In this document: in pieces, positions 17,350-26,023 of the stretch | Position numbering within the stretch: position 1 is the stretch's first letter | How the letters are laid out: the number at the start of each line of letters is the position of its first letter | Assembly: GCF_015140455.1 (NCBI RefSeq) | Contig: NZ_AP024094.1 | Coordinates: 3,162,001-3,226,000 of the forward strand | Reading direction: 5' to 3' | Length of the DNA stretch: 64,000 nt | Source: Jeongeupia sp. HS-3 | GTDB lineage: Bacteria; Pseudomonadota; Gammaproteobacteria; Burkholderiales; Chitinibacteraceae | Notes under the pieces: model-generated | The model's input: only the letters and a program-made list of their open reading frames with translations | Told to the model about the DNA's origin: nothing | Databases searched by the model: none | Made by a program: the position numbers and the translations under genes

Positions 17350-18414
17350 ATGAAAAAGCTGCTTCTTTCCCTCCTCCTTGCTTCCACCAGTCTCGCCGCT
17401 CATGCCGAGGGGGTCATGCACCTCTTCAACTGGAACAACGCGGTCTCGCGCGACACGATCAAGCGCTTCGAGGCGCAGTGCCAGTGCCAGGTGCAGGAGA
17501 CCTACTACGGGTCGATGGAAGAAGCGCTGGCCAAGCTCACCGCCGGCGCCAAGGGTTTCGACGTGATCGGCCCGTCGAACTATGGCATCCCGCCGCTGGC
17601 CAAGCTGGGCCTGCTGCAGCCGCTGGACAAGACCAAGCTGCCGAACCTGAAGAACCTCAACCCCGCCTTCGCCAACACGCCGCTTGATCCGAACAACCGG
17701 TATTCGGTGCCGTACGATTTCACCGTGACCCTGGTCGGTTACAACGCCGACAAACTCAAGTCGCTTGGTATCGATGCGAGCAGCTGGGCGGTGGTGTTCG
17801 ATCCCAAGATCCTCGCCAAACTGAAGGGCAAGGTCACCGTGCTCGACGATCCGCGCGAAGTGATCGCCGCCGCGCTGCGCTACAACGGCTACTCGGCCAA
17901 TTCGCAGAATCCGGCCGAGCTGAGCAAGGCCGTCGCGACGATCAAGGCCGCCAAGCCGTACTGGGCGGCGTTCAACAGCCAGAGCTATATCAAGGAGCTG
18001 ACGCTGGGCAATATCTGGGTCGCGCTCGGTTACTCGAACGATCTGTTCCAGGCCAAGCAGGATGCAATCAAGGCCAAGCGCGCGTTCAAGATCGATTACA
18101 CGCTGCAAAAAGAAGGTAACGGCATGACCGCTGATTCCTTCGTCATTCACAAGAGCGCGCCGCGGCCCGATCTGGCGCTGCAGTTCATCAACTTCATGCT
18201 CGACGGCAAGAACGCCGCCGCGATCACCAATAACGTTGGCGCCGGCAATCCGAACGCCGCGGCCAAGCCGTTCATCAGCAAGGAACTGTTGGCGGTGCCG
18301 GCGATCAATCCTGACGCGACTCAAGTGAAACAGCTTGAGCAACTGAGCGATCTGAACGCGGCCACCCGGCGTGCGTGGAACCAGGCCTGGACCGGCATCA
18401 AGGTCGGCAATTAA
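17350..18414 (+). CDS. Polyamine ABC transporter substrate-binding protein 1
   Basis: A 354-residue periplasmic binding protein of the PotD/PotF family. Signal peptide MKKLLLSLLLASTSLAAHA, then the family start MHLFNWNNAVSRDTIKRFE. Further conserved pieces are KLTAGAKGFDVIGPSNYGI, YSVPYDFTVTLVGYNAD and KPYWAAFNSQSYIKELTLG. A tandem paralogue follows at 18542. Where that copy has the motif YNWNNYIA, this one has FNWNNAVS, and it lacks one of the aromatic residues expected to pack against the polyamine, so its ligand preference may differ. ATG 17350 matches the signal peptide. Confidence 0.93.
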   Translation: MKKLLLSLLLASTSLAAHAEGVMHLFNWNNAVSRDTIKRFEAQCQCQVQETYYGSMEEALAKLTAGAKGFDVIGPSNYGIPPLAKLGLLQPLDKTKLPNLKNLNPAFANTPLDPNNRYSVPYDFTVTLVGYNADKLKSLGIDASSWAVVFDPKILAKLKGKVTVLDDPREVIAAALRYNGYSANSQNPAELSKAVATIKAAKPYWAAFNSQSYIKELTLGNIWVALGYSNDLFQAKQDAIKAKRAFKIDYTLQKEGNGMTADSFVIHKSAPRPDLALQFINFMLDGKNAAAITNNVGAGNPNAAAKPFISKELLAVPAINPDATQVKQLEQLSDLNAATRRAWNQAWTGIKVGN

Positions 18415-18494
18415 ATCCATCCATCTGTGAAGTGTCGCAAGCCTGGCCGTACGTTTTGCAAACACGGCCGCTTGCGGCATCATTTGACGCCTCG

Positions 18495-18522
18495 ACGCGG
18501 GACTTAGGTGCCGCGTTTTTTT
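18495..18522 (+). terminator. Terminator between the two binding-protein genes
   Basis: ACGCGG / CCGCGT stem with a 10-base loop and a run of seven T residues, ending 19 bp before the second binding-protein gene. It suggests the second gene either needs read-through or has its own promoter. Confidence 0.65.
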
Positions 18523-18541
18523 CGGACACCACGGAAAAAAC

Positions 18542-19600
18542 ATGAAAAAACTGCTGCTGGGCTTGCTGCTGACCGCCGGCGTCGCCAATGCCGACGACGT
18601 TCTCCACGTGTACAACTGGAACAACTACATCGCGCCGGAAACGGTGAAGCGCTTCGAGGCCGACTGCAAGTGCCGCGTGGTGCAGGATTACTACGGCGCG
18701 ATGGAAGAAATGCTCGCCAAGCTCGCCGCCGGTGCCAAGGGTTACGACGTGGTGGTGCCGACCGGATTTGCGATCCAGCCGCTGGTGAAGCAGAAGCTGC
18801 TGCAGCCGCTCGACAAGGCCAAGCTGCCGAACGCCAAGAACGTCAACCCGGCGTTCCTGAACAGCGCGTTCGACAAGGGCAACCTGTATTCGCTGCCGTA
18901 CTCGTTCACGACCACGCTGGTCGGCTATAACGACGCGCGGCTGAAGGAAGCCGGCGTCGATCCGAGCTCGTGGTCGGTGATCTTCGATCCGAAGGTGCTC
19001 GCCAAGATCAAGGGCAAGGTCACCGTGCTCGACGACAGCCGCGAAGTGTTCGCCGCCGCGCTGATGTACAACGGTTTTTCGGCCAACTCGGTCAAGCCCG
19101 ACGAGCTGAAGAAGGCCGCCGCGACGATCAAGGCCGCCAAGCCGTACTGGGCCGCGTTCAACAGCCAGAGCTATATCAAGGAGCTGACGCTCGGCAATAT
19201 CTGGGTCGCCCACGGTTACTCGAGCGATATGTTCCAGGCCGCGCAGGATGCCAAGGCCGCCAAGCGCCCGTTCAACGTCGCCTACACGCTGCAGAAGGAA
19301 GGCAATACGCTGTCGGTCGACAATATGGTTGTGCTCAAGAGCGCGCCGCGTCCCGATCTGGCGCTGAAGTTCGTCAACTTCATGCTTGATGGCAAGAACG
19401 CCGCCGAGCTGACCAATATGGTCGGCACCGGCAATCCGAACGCCGCCGCCGTGCCGTTCGTGAAGCCGGAGATCAAGAAAATCAGCGCCGTGTTCCCCGA
19501 CGCCAACGCGATCAAGAAACTGCAACAGCTCAACGCACTCGAAGGCAAGCAATTGCGCGGGCTGAACCAGTTGTGGACCGAAGTGAAGACGTCCAAGTAA
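18542..19600 (+). CDS. Polyamine ABC transporter substrate-binding protein 2
   Basis: A 352-residue periplasmic PotD/PotF-type binding protein, paralogous to the preceding gene along its whole length; the stretch KPYWAAFNSQSYIKELTLG is identical in both. Signal peptide MKKLLLGLLLTAGVANA, then DDVLHVYNWNNYIAPETVKR, the canonical YNWNxYI motif. The mature protein has GYDVVVPTGFAIQPLVKQ and YSLPYSFTTTLVGYND. Together with the ATPase and two permeases it completes the uptake system; two receptors feeding one permease is an inference. ATG 18542 is the only sensible start. Confidence 0.94.
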   Translation: MKKLLLGLLLTAGVANADDVLHVYNWNNYIAPETVKRFEADCKCRVVQDYYGAMEEMLAKLAAGAKGYDVVVPTGFAIQPLVKQKLLQPLDKAKLPNAKNVNPAFLNSAFDKGNLYSLPYSFTTTLVGYNDARLKEAGVDPSSWSVIFDPKVLAKIKGKVTVLDDSREVFAAALMYNGFSANSVKPDELKKAAATIKAAKPYWAAFNSQSYIKELTLGNIWVAHGYSSDMFQAAQDAKAAKRPFNVAYTLQKEGNTLSVDNMVVLKSAPRPDLALKFVNFMLDGKNAAELTNMVGTGNPNAAAVPFVKPEIKKISAVFPDANAIKKLQQLNALEGKQLRGLNQLWTEVKTSK

Positions 19601-19636
19601 GCCGGGCGGGGCGAGGCAACTCGCCCCATCGCACAC

Positions 19637-20743
19637 ATGCGTTTTCCTCCGATCAGCTTTCTTGCGCATCACGTCGCGCAGTCGCGTATCTCGCAGTATT
19701 TCTTTTACTGCTACCTGCTCGTCATCCTGACGATCAGCTTCTATCCGCTCGCCGGCTGGCGCTACACCGGCGAGTCGGTGTTCGCCTTCTACAGCTACCC
19801 GCTGCCTTACTATTTCACGCTGTTCGACAACCTCGTCAATGTGCTCGCCTACATGCCACTCGGCGTCGCCGTCGGCTTGATGGCCAAGCGGCGCTGGTTC
19901 GCCTGGCCGCTGGCGACGCTGGTCGGCCTGTTGCTTTCGGGTTCGGTCGAGTTCGTCCAGCAATTCCTGCCCGGCCGGATTGCCTCCAACCTCGACATGC
20001 TCAGCAACGGTTTTGGCGCTTGTCTTGGCGGGTTGCTGGCGCTGCTGATCGCCAACCGGCGCTGGCAGCGGGCGTGGCTGGTGTTCCGTCACAGCCATCT
20101 GGCCGATAGCACCCTGGCCGAATGGGGGCTGGTGTGGCTCGGGCTCTGGTTCATCACCCAGTTTGATCCGTCGGCGCCCTTTCTGGGGGTCGTGGTCGCA
20201 CCGCTGGGGCTGCCGCAACCGTTCGATTCGCCGCTCGCCAATCCGGCGCTGTTTCTCGCGCTGCTGGAAGGCGGCGGGATGATGCTCAATCTGATCGGTG
20301 TCGCGCTGTTCGTTTCGGTGCTGGTCAAGCATATGCGAGAGGTGCCGATGGCAATCCGGCTGACCTTGCTGGCCGGACTGATCGTCAAGCTGACCTTCGC
20401 CGGCATGCTGCTGCAGCCGGCGCAGTTCTTTGCCTGGATCAACCGCAACATCGTCATCGGCGGCGCCGTTGGCGTGTTGCTCTTGTGGGGGCTGTGGCAG
20501 CTGCAACGGCGGCTGCGGGCGCTGGTCGGTGCGCTGGCACTGGCGGCGGCGCTGGGTGTGGGCTGGGCGTGGCCGCTGGCGCCGCAGCTCTCGGGGATGC
20601 TGCCGCTGTTCCGTTGGCACTACGGCCATCTGATGCATTTCAACGGTCTGGCGGCGGTGATCGGCGATGTCTGGCCCTATGGGGCGATCCTGCTGATGCT
20701 CTGGGCGGCGGTGACGATGCCAGATTCGGGCGAAGCCTGGTAA
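19637..20743 (+). CDS. VanZ-family membrane protein
   Basis: A 368-residue integral membrane protein. Residues about 20-145 are a VanZ-like domain: FDNLVNVLAYMPLGVAVGL, LSGSVEFVQQFLPGRIAS and DMLSNGFGACLGG. The C-terminal 200 residues contain five or six further hydrophobic helices (for example LFLALLEGGGMMLNLIGVAL), a common extension in proteobacterial VanZ proteins. The biochemical role is unknown; the glycopeptide-resistance name comes from one founding member and should not be read as resistance here. It lies 36 bp after the second binding-protein gene and ends at a bidirectional terminator. Confidence 0.85.
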   Translation: MRFPPISFLAHHVAQSRISQYFFYCYLLVILTISFYPLAGWRYTGESVFAFYSYPLPYYFTLFDNLVNVLAYMPLGVAVGLMAKRRWFAWPLATLVGLLLSGSVEFVQQFLPGRIASNLDMLSNGFGACLGGLLALLIANRRWQRAWLVFRHSHLADSTLAEWGLVWLGLWFITQFDPSAPFLGVVVAPLGLPQPFDSPLANPALFLALLEGGGMMLNLIGVALFVSVLVKHMREVPMAIRLTLLAGLIVKLTFAGMLLQPAQFFAWINRNIVIGGAVGVLLLWGLWQLQRRLRALVGALALAAALGVGWAWPLAPQLSGMLPLFRWHYGHLMHFNGLAAVIGDVWPYGAILLMLWAAVTMPDSGEAW

Positions 20744-20762
20744 ATGCAGCCTTCCGGATGGT

Positions 20763-20790
20763 AAAAAGCCGCGGCATGCTGCGGCTTTTT
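20763..20790. terminator. Bidirectional terminator between convergent genes
   Basis: AAAAAGCCGC and GCGGCTTTTT form a 10-bp stem with an 8-base centre, with T runs on both strands. It separates the rightward VanZ-like gene from the leftward QueD-like gene. Confidence 0.88.
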
Positions 20791-20818
20791 CATCTGGGCC
20801 GCATCAACGGCGGCCTGC

Positions 20819-21415
20819 TCAGGGCTTGACCTGCAGTTCGACCGGCGGATTGGCGAAGGTATCGCCATCGATCAGCTTGTCGTACATCACCGGGTCCGCC
20901 CACTCGGCGCACACCTGGTCGGAGAAGACGATATCGCCGAGCGCGATCGTGCCCATGCGCGGGTTGTAGGCATCGTCGCGGAAAGCCTGGGCGTAGCCGG
21001 TATCGGTTTCGTGGGCGATGACCGAATGCAGCAGCACATCGCCCTCGCCATTGGCCATTGCCGTCTGTTTGAGCAGTGCGTCGATGATCACGAAGAACAG
21101 CCGCGCGAACTGTTCGGCCGACGGCGACACCGGCAGCGAAATCCACCGCGCCGAGAAGGTCTTGCACAGCGCGATGTAGTCGGGATCGTCCTTGTCCCAG
21201 AAGCAGATGGCGTGATCGAAGGCATCGATTACGTCCTTGATCGTGCCCTTCATCAAACCAAAGTCATACACCATCTGGCCGTGATCGAGCGCGTGCGCTT
21301 CCAGCAGCACCTCAACCTTGTAGCTATGGCCGTGAATCGACCGGCGGCAGCGGTCGGATGAACAATTGCGCACGATATGCGCGTTTTCAAACTTGAACAG
21401 CTTGCGAATCAGCAT
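20819..21415 (-). CDS. 6-carboxytetrahydropterin synthase-like (QueD/PTPS family)
   Basis: A 198-residue member of the 6-pyruvoyl-tetrahydropterin synthase family. The zinc ligands are in FENAHIV (His13) and IHGHSYKVEV (the HGH pair near residue 29); the cysteine in RCRRSIHGH is in the position of the QueD catalytic Cys. VYDFGLMKGTIKDVIDAFDHA carries the usual D-F-x-x-L-K segment. QueD enzymes make carboxytetrahydropterin for queuosine. The protein is about 70 residues longer than typical QueD, mostly after residue 120 (including DTGYAQAFRDDAYNPRMG), so the reaction may differ. No other queuosine gene is nearby. Confidence 0.82.
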   Translation of the reverse strand: MLIRKLFKFENAHIVRNCSSDRCRRSIHGHSYKVEVLLEAHALDHGQMVYDFGLMKGTIKDVIDAFDHAICFWDKDDPDYIALCKTFSARWISLPVSPSAEQFARLFFVIIDALLKQTAMANGEGDVLLHSVIAHETDTGYAQAFRDDAYNPRMGTIALGDIVFSDQVCAEWADPVMYDKLIDGDTFANPPVELQVKP

Positions 21416-22093
21416 CTTGAAGTAACCCAGTAACCTAGTCGGGTTTTATCAGATGCGCCTGAACGGGGCAAGGTGAATGGCTGCATCGACGGAGAAAACG
21501 AAGGTCTGCCGGCGATAAAATAATACCAATTTCATATTCGCGCGTTCAGTTTGGCGCGGCTTGCCCGGCGGACATCGTTCATTTCAAGACATGTTTATTT
21601 GTGTAAGTTTTGTGAAAAAAATACGGCGAGCGAGTGTGGTGAAAGCGCCAAAAATGGCCTGCAGCTGATCGGAGATAAACGGTAAATCAATGCGGCTAAT
21701 GACATCAACTACCTGTTGTTAGTCAGGTTAACTACATTATCAATTGCTAATTTATTAGGAGTTTGATGCGTGTTGATTATGATTTTTGCTTGTTTTTCAT
21801 GATGATAGGCGCGTTGCTCCGGTGGGGTGAAATCGGCCGCTGGTGTAGTTTTGTAGTGAAAACGACTTGTTTTTACGGGCGCTTACATGCCGTTCGATCC
21901 GCCGCCGGACGGTGGCTTGACAGCTTGTCGGGCTTGGCGAGTAATCAGGTTTCGCCATGCATGGGCTCGTCGTTGTAACGGGCCTGGCAATGCCTCTTTT
22001 GTGGTTGCTTACTGCAAAATGACGGTGTTGGCGTTCATGGCTAATACCACTTGGTATCGCCTGAACAAAACCAATAACGAGGAGACGCTTTCC
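21416..22093. other. 678-bp AT-rich gap upstream of chitinase gene
   Basis: This gap is clearly richer in A+T than the rest of the window between about 21480 and 21880. It must hold the leftward promoter of the QueD-like gene and the rightward chitinase promoter. Seen: TTGACA at 21917-21922 with only a poor -10 candidate (TAATCA near 21943); the half-site AATACCA near 21532 that recurs in a palindrome at 22044; an imperfect inverted repeat around ACCTG...CAGGT near 21710-21735. A 70-codon frame from 21766 has an AGGAG four bases upstream, but its product shows no recognisable features. Confidence 0.6.
22044..22057. promoter_or_regulatory. Palindrome upstream of chitinase gene, possible operator
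   Basis: ATACCA-CT-TGGTAT is a perfect inverted repeat with 6-bp arms and a 2-bp spacer, 36 bp upstream of the chitinase ATG. The position suits an operator or a leader element. The arms read ACCA...TGGT, the opposite order to DasR/NagQ-type sites (TGGT...ACCA), so it is not an obvious match to a known GlcNAc regulator. Confidence 0.4.
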
Positions 22094-24868
22094 ATGTCCC
22101 GTTTTAACCGCTTCACCCTGGCCGCAATCCCGGCCGCACTGTTTGCCGTGCAAGCCTTTGCTGCCAGCCCGGCTTGGCAAGAAGGCCAGACCTATAACGC
22201 TGGCACCGTCGTGTCGTACAGCGGCAGCGATTACCAGGCACTGGTAACGCACACCGCCTACGTGGGCGCCAACTGGAATCCGGCCGCGAGCCCGACGCTG
22301 TGGAAGCTGGTTAGCGCCGGCACGCCGACGCCTGCGCCTACCCCGACGCCAAGCGCTACGCCAACCCCGGCACCGACGCCTGCTCCTACGCCAGCTCCGA
22401 CTCCGGCGCCGACTCCGAGTGGCTGTGTCGCTTGGTCGAATACCGCCGTGTATAACGCCGGCCAATGCGTCACTCATGGCGGCGTGACCTACAAGGCCAA
22501 GTGGTGGACGCAAAACAATATCCCGGGTGCCGAGCAATGGGGCCCATGGGAAGTGCAAGGCAGTGTGACTCCGACGCCAGCTCCGACCCCGGCTCCGACG
22601 CCAGCTCCGACGCCAGCTCCGACCCCGGCTCCGACCCCGGCTCCGACCCCAGCGCCTACCCCAGCGCCTACCCCGGCTCCGACCCCAGCGCCTACCCCGG
22701 CTCCGACGCCAGCTCCGACCCCGGCGCCGACCCCGGCACCGACGCCAGCGCCGACGCCAGCACCGACCCCAGCGCCGACGCCAGCACCGACCCCAGCACC
22801 GACCCCTGCGCCGACCCCGAGCGGTCAGGAAGCCTGCCGTCCGGACGGTCTGGTGAGCAGCGTCGCCAACGTACCGTATTGCACCGTTTACGATACCAAT
22901 GGCCGCGAAATCCTCGCTAATGGCCTGAAACGCCGCATCATCGGCTACTTCACCAACTGGCGCACCGGCAAGAACGGTCTGCCGAGCTACCTCGCGTCCG
23001 ACATTCCGTGGAACGACATCTCCCATGTGAACTACGCGTTCGCGCACGTCGACAGCGCCAACAAGGTGTCGGTCAATGCAGGCGTGGCCGGCAACGAATC
23101 GACCGGCATGGTATGGGACGGTTCCGATGGCAAGCCGGTGATCGCCGGCAACGAAATGGATCCGAGCCTGCCGTACAAGGGCCACTTCAACCAGCTGACC
23201 AAGTTCAAGAAACAGCACCCTGGCGTTCGCACCCTTGTGTCGATCGGCGGCTGGGCTGAAACCGGCGGCTACTTCGGTCCAGACGGCAACCGCGTCGCTT
23301 CGGGTGGCTTCTACACGATGACGACCAACGCCGACGGTTCGATCAACCAGGCCGGCATCAACACCTTCGCCGAATCGGTCGTGGCCTTCCTGCGCCAGTA
23401 CGGTTTTGACGGCGCCGACATCGATTACGAGTACCCGACCACGATGGACAAGGCCGGCAACCCGCTCGACTGGAGCGTGTCTAGCCCGCGTCTGAAGGGT
23501 CTGCAGGCGTCGTACCGTGCGCTGCTGGAAACGCTGCGTACCAAGCTCGATCAGGCTGCGGTGGCCGACGGCAAGTACTACATGCTGACGATCGCTTCGC
23601 CGTCGTCCGCTTACCTGCTGCGTGGCATGGAGTCGTACCAGGGCGTGAAGTACCTCGATTACGTCAACATGATGACGTATGACCTGCACGGTGCATGGAA
23701 CGAGTTCGTCGGTCCGAACGCCGCGCTGTTCGACGACGGCAAGGATGCCGAGCTCGCCAAGTGGTCGGTCTACAGCTCGGCACAATACGGCGGCATCGGC
23801 TACCTGAACACCGACTGGGCCTTCCAGTACTTCCGCGGTGCGCTGCCGGCCGGCCGTATCAACGCCGGTGTGCCGTACTACACCCGTGGCCACAAGGACG
23901 TGACCGGCGGTACCAACGGCCTGTGGGGCACCTCGCCGAAGTCGAGCAACTGCGGCCCGGGCCTGACCGAGTGCGGTCTGGGTGCGGTCGGTATCGACAA
24001 CATCTGGCACGACAAGGATCAGAACGGCAACGAAATGGGCGCTGGTTCGAACCCGATGTGGCACGCCAAGAACCTCGAGAAGGGCATCGCGGGCGACTAC
24101 CTGCCGCTGTTCAACCTCAAGGCGACCGATCTGGTTGGCACCTACTCCTACAACTACGATGCGACCCTGGTTGCTCCGTGGCTGTGGAACGCCAGCAAGA
24201 AGGTGTTCATCTCGACCGAGGATGAAACCTCGATCCAGAAGAAGGCCGAGTGGATCATCAACAAGGGCGTTGGTGGTGCGATGTTCTGGGAACTGGCTGG
24301 CGACTATGCCTATGACGCCAACAAGACCAACCTGAACGGCACCAAGGGCCAGTACGTGCCGGGCTCGACGCTGACCAAGTTGCTGGCGACCAACTTCCGC
24401 AACGCTGCGCCTTACGGCAACAAGCGTGCGAAGACCGCCATGCCGGCACAGCAGATCGACCTGAAGTTCGAGTTGACCAACTTCAAGCTGGGTGATCAGA
24501 ACTATCCGATCAACCCGTACCTGAAGGTCACCAACAACACCGGCGCAACGCTGCCGGGCGGTACCGTGGTCGAGTTCGACTATCCGGTGTCGGCGCCGAA
24601 CAATATGGCCGACCAGTCGGGTGCAGGTCTGAAGGTCGTGTCGTCGGAACACACCGGCAACAACGTCGGCGGCTTCAAGGGTGACTTCCACCACGTCAAG
24701 TTCTCGACCCCAAGCTGGCAGACGCTGGCTCCGGGTGCGAGCATCGACATCACCCTGAACTACTACCTGCCGATTACCGGCCCGTCGAACTATGTCGTCA
24801 CCATCGGCGGCAAGAGCTACGCGGTGAAGCAGGAGTACCCGTCGCTGCCGGCCGGTACGGTTCAATAA
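22094..24868 (+). CDS. Secreted modular chitinase (two CBM5/12, GH18, C-terminal module)
   Basis: A 924-residue endo-acting chitinase. Order: signal peptide 1-24 (cut after QAFA); chitin-binding CBM5/12 domain about 26-72 ([21 protein letters not shown]); Pro/Thr linker about 76-110; second CBM5/12 about 111-155 ([20 protein letters not shown]); a second, 87-residue PTPA linker about 158-244; GH18 barrel from about 278 ([10 protein letters not shown]) with SIGGWAE and the catalytic motif [10 protein letters not shown], where Glu446 is the proton donor; a C-terminal beta-rich module about 786-924 ([20 protein letters not shown]). ATG 22094 follows a GAGGAG site and matches the signal peptide. 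It ends at a strong terminator and probably stands alone. Confidence 0.96.
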   Translation: MSRFNRFTLAAIPAALFAVQAFAASPAWQEGQTYNAGTVVSYSGSDYQALVTHTAYVGANWNPAASPTLWKLVSAGTPTPAPTPTPSATPTPAPTPAPTPAPTPAPTPSGCVAWSNTAVYNAGQCVTHGGVTYKAKWWTQNNIPGAEQWGPWEVQGSVTPTPAPTPAPTPAPTPAPTPAPTPAPTPAPTPAPTPAPTPAPTPAPTPAPTPAPTPAPTPAPTPAPTPAPTPAPTPAPTPAPTPSGQEACRPDGLVSSVANVPYCTVYDTNGREILANGLKRRIIGYFTNWRTGKNGLPSYLASDIPWNDISHVNYAFAHVDSANKVSVNAGVAGNESTGMVWDGSDGKPVIAGNEMDPSLPYKGHFNQLTKFKKQHPGVRTLVSIGGWAETGGYFGPDGNRVASGGFYTMTTNADGSINQAGINTFAESVVAFLRQYGFDGADIDYEYPTTMDKAGNPLDWSVSSPRLKGLQASYRALLETLRTKLDQAAVADGKYYMLTIASPSSAYLLRGMESYQGVKYLDYVNMMTYDLHGAWNEFVGPNAALFDDGKDAELAKWSVYSSAQYGGIGYLNTDWAFQYFRGALPAGRINAGVPYYTRGHKDVTGGTNGLWGTSPKSSNCGPGLTECGLGAVGIDNIWHDKDQNGNEMGAGSNPMWHAKNLEKGIAGDYLPLFNLKATDLVGTYSYNYDATLVAPWLWNASKKVFISTEDETSIQKKAEWIINKGVGGAMFWELAGDYAYDANKTNLNGTKGQYVPGSTLTKLLATNFRNAAPYGNKRAKTAMPAQQIDLKFELTNFKLGDQNYPINPYLKVTNNTGATLPGGTVVEFDYPVSAPNNMADQSGAGLKVVSSEHTGNNVGGFKGDFHHVKFSTPSWQTLAPGASIDITLNYYLPITGPSNYVVTIGGKSYAVKQEYPSLPAGTVQ
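22566..22822 (+). repeat. Tandem repeat encoding PTPA linker
   Basis: About 257 bp made of degenerate 12-bp units (CCGACGCCAGCT, CCGACCCCGGCT, CCTACCCCAGCG and similar) that all encode Pro-Thr-Pro-Ala. Third positions vary while the protein stays constant, so the repeat is maintained at the protein level. A shorter block of the same kind lies at about 22321-22421. The array leaves several other frames open on both strands. Confidence 0.92.
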
Positions 24869-24889
24869 TCTTCCTGTTGTAGACCTTGA

Positions 24890-24921
24890 ACGGGCAGGCC
24901 TTGCGGCTTGCCCGTTTTTTT
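24890..24921 (+). terminator. Rho-independent terminator after chitinase gene
   Basis: ACGGGCAGGCC / GGCTTGCCCGT with a TTGC loop (11 bp, one mismatch pair) followed by seven T residues, 21 bp after the chitinase stop. Confidence 0.93.
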
Positions 24922-25005
24922 ATGGCCTGACCGGGTGGAATGCCTGCGCTTGCAGCCAGGACGATGCCGACATCAAACGGCAATAATTCACAAATTAATT
25001 ACTTT

Positions 25006-25020
25006 TGCTGCTATGCAGCA
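25006..25020. promoter_or_regulatory. Inverted repeat upstream of the 49-residue gene
   Basis: TGCTGC-TAT-GCAGCA, perfect 6-bp arms with a 3-bp spacer, inside an AT-rich stretch between the chitinase terminator and the small gene. It could be an operator or a leader hairpin; no known consensus matched. Confidence 0.35.
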
Positions 25021-25065
25021 TATGATGGTCTGGTAAGTGCATTCAACCGATGGAGGAATAGAACC

Positions 25066-25215
25066 ATGGATAACTTGACGAACTATCTGAGCACAATCTG
25101 GCGCAGCGCACTTGAGGCTGCTGGCCCGGGCCTGGTCCGCCAGTACGATGATCACGCACGGCTCTGCGCCTGGCTGCAGGTTCAGGGTGAAACGCCGGAA
25201 GGCAATGTGGCCTGA
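25066..25215 (+). CDS. Small protein of 49 residues, function unknown
   Basis: A short gene beginning MDNLTNYLSTIWRSALEAAG and ending GETPEGNVA. Support: a strong ribosome site GGAGGAA ten bases before the ATG, an AT-rich upstream region typical of a promoter, and an amphipathic composition with the aromatic and charged pattern of a folded helix pair rather than random high-GC translation. A perfect TGCTGC-TAT-GCAGCA inverted repeat at 25006-25020 lies 45 bp upstream. The codon choice matches neighbouring genes. I do not recognise the family. Confidence 0.6.
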   Translation: MDNLTNYLSTIWRSALEAAGPGLVRQYDDHARLCAWLQVQGETPEGNVA

Positions 25216-25302
25216 GGGTGGCCGCCGCAAGCGCGGGCACGCGGTATGCCGCGTGCGCTGCGTGTTTGGCGGCTGCCGATGTGCCGCGTGGCGGCGCCTG
25301 GC

Positions 25303-25986
25303 TTAGCCGAGGATGGTCGGCGCAGCGCCGCCGAGCACGACCTTGCCGCTGCGCAGCGCCGGCGGCGGGGTGATGCCCATCGAGACGTAGACACTGGTCA
25401 GTTTGTCGACGCCGATATTGGCCGGCCGTACCCAGTCGGCCGGCACGTACAACAGGCCGCCACCGATGGGTACCGGTGCCGTGGGCACCAGTACGGCATA
25501 GTAGAGCCGGCCGTCGAGGTCGACCGGTTCGGGGCTCGGCATCAGCGCCAGTACCGCGACGCCGTCGCCGCCGAAGAAGCACCATACCGGGCTCATCGCG
25601 CCGATGTCGGCCTCCTGTTTCTGATCCAGCAGGCCGACGAAGCGGTCGGCAAGGTTATAGAGGCTGCCGAACAGCGGAATCCGTCGCAAGGTCAGGTCGA
25701 CCAGTTTGGCCAGCGGCCGTTTCAACCCCGATTGCACCGCAAGACCCAGCGGGTAAATGGCGACGAGCAGCAACAGCGTGCCAAGCAGATAGGCAATTAC
25801 GTCATTGCTGGCAAACGGTTGCCCCAGCGCGCCAAACATCTGGCCGATGAGGCTCTCGGGGCCGATGAAACTATTCAGCACGCTGACAACCCAGCCGATC
25901 AGCGCGAGCGTCATCGCCAGTGGCAATAGCGCCAGCAAACCGGCCAGCCAGGTGGTGAGGATGGATTTGACGCTGCGCTTGATCAT
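25303..25986 (-). CDS. DUF502 membrane protein
   Basis: A 227-residue inner-membrane protein of the DUF502 family. Two helices at about 10-35 (LTTWLAGLLALLPLAMTLAL) and 62-85 (VIAYLLGTLLLLVAIYPLG) are followed by the family hallmark RIPLFGSLYNLADRFVGLLD and a soluble part containing VPTAPVPIGGGLLYVPADWV. It starts 37 bp after ubiB on the same strand, the usual position in betaproteobacteria, where as I recall aspS often follows; here the chitinase region follows instead. Function unknown. Confidence 0.9.
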   Translation of the reverse strand: MIKRSVKSILTTWLAGLLALLPLAMTLALIGWVVSVLNSFIGPESLIGQMFGALGQPFASNDVIAYLLGTLLLLVAIYPLGLAVQSGLKRPLAKLVDLTLRRIPLFGSLYNLADRFVGLLDQKQEADIGAMSPVWCFFGGDGVAVLALMPSPEPVDLDGRLYYAVLVPTAPVPIGGGLLYVPADWVRPANIGVDKLTSVYVSMGITPPPALRSGKVVLGGAAPTILG

Positions 25987-26023
25987 GAGGTGCGGGAGTC
26001 CGGTATGGGGTGTGTGGTTGGGA

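Noticed and set aside
18398-20638. 746-codon open frame on the minus strand over the binding-protein and VanZ genes
   Set aside because: Shadow of real genes in a high-GC sequence; product is Gln/Arg-rich with no domain.
21766-21978. 70-codon frame with AGGAG upstream in the chitinase promoter region
   Set aside because: Its product looks random, with mixed hydrophobic and Cys/Trp-rich runs, and the ribosome-site spacing is short; kept only as a note in the gap entry.
22566-22822. Repetitive block that could be mistaken for a CRISPR array
   Set aside because: The units are contiguous 12-mers without spacers and lie in frame inside the chitinase gene.
21797-24865. 1022-codon open frame on the minus strand across the chitinase gene
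   Set aside because: It is antisense to a gene with clear domains; its long length results from high GC and the PTPA repeat, and its product is a low-complexity Arg/Gly-rich series.
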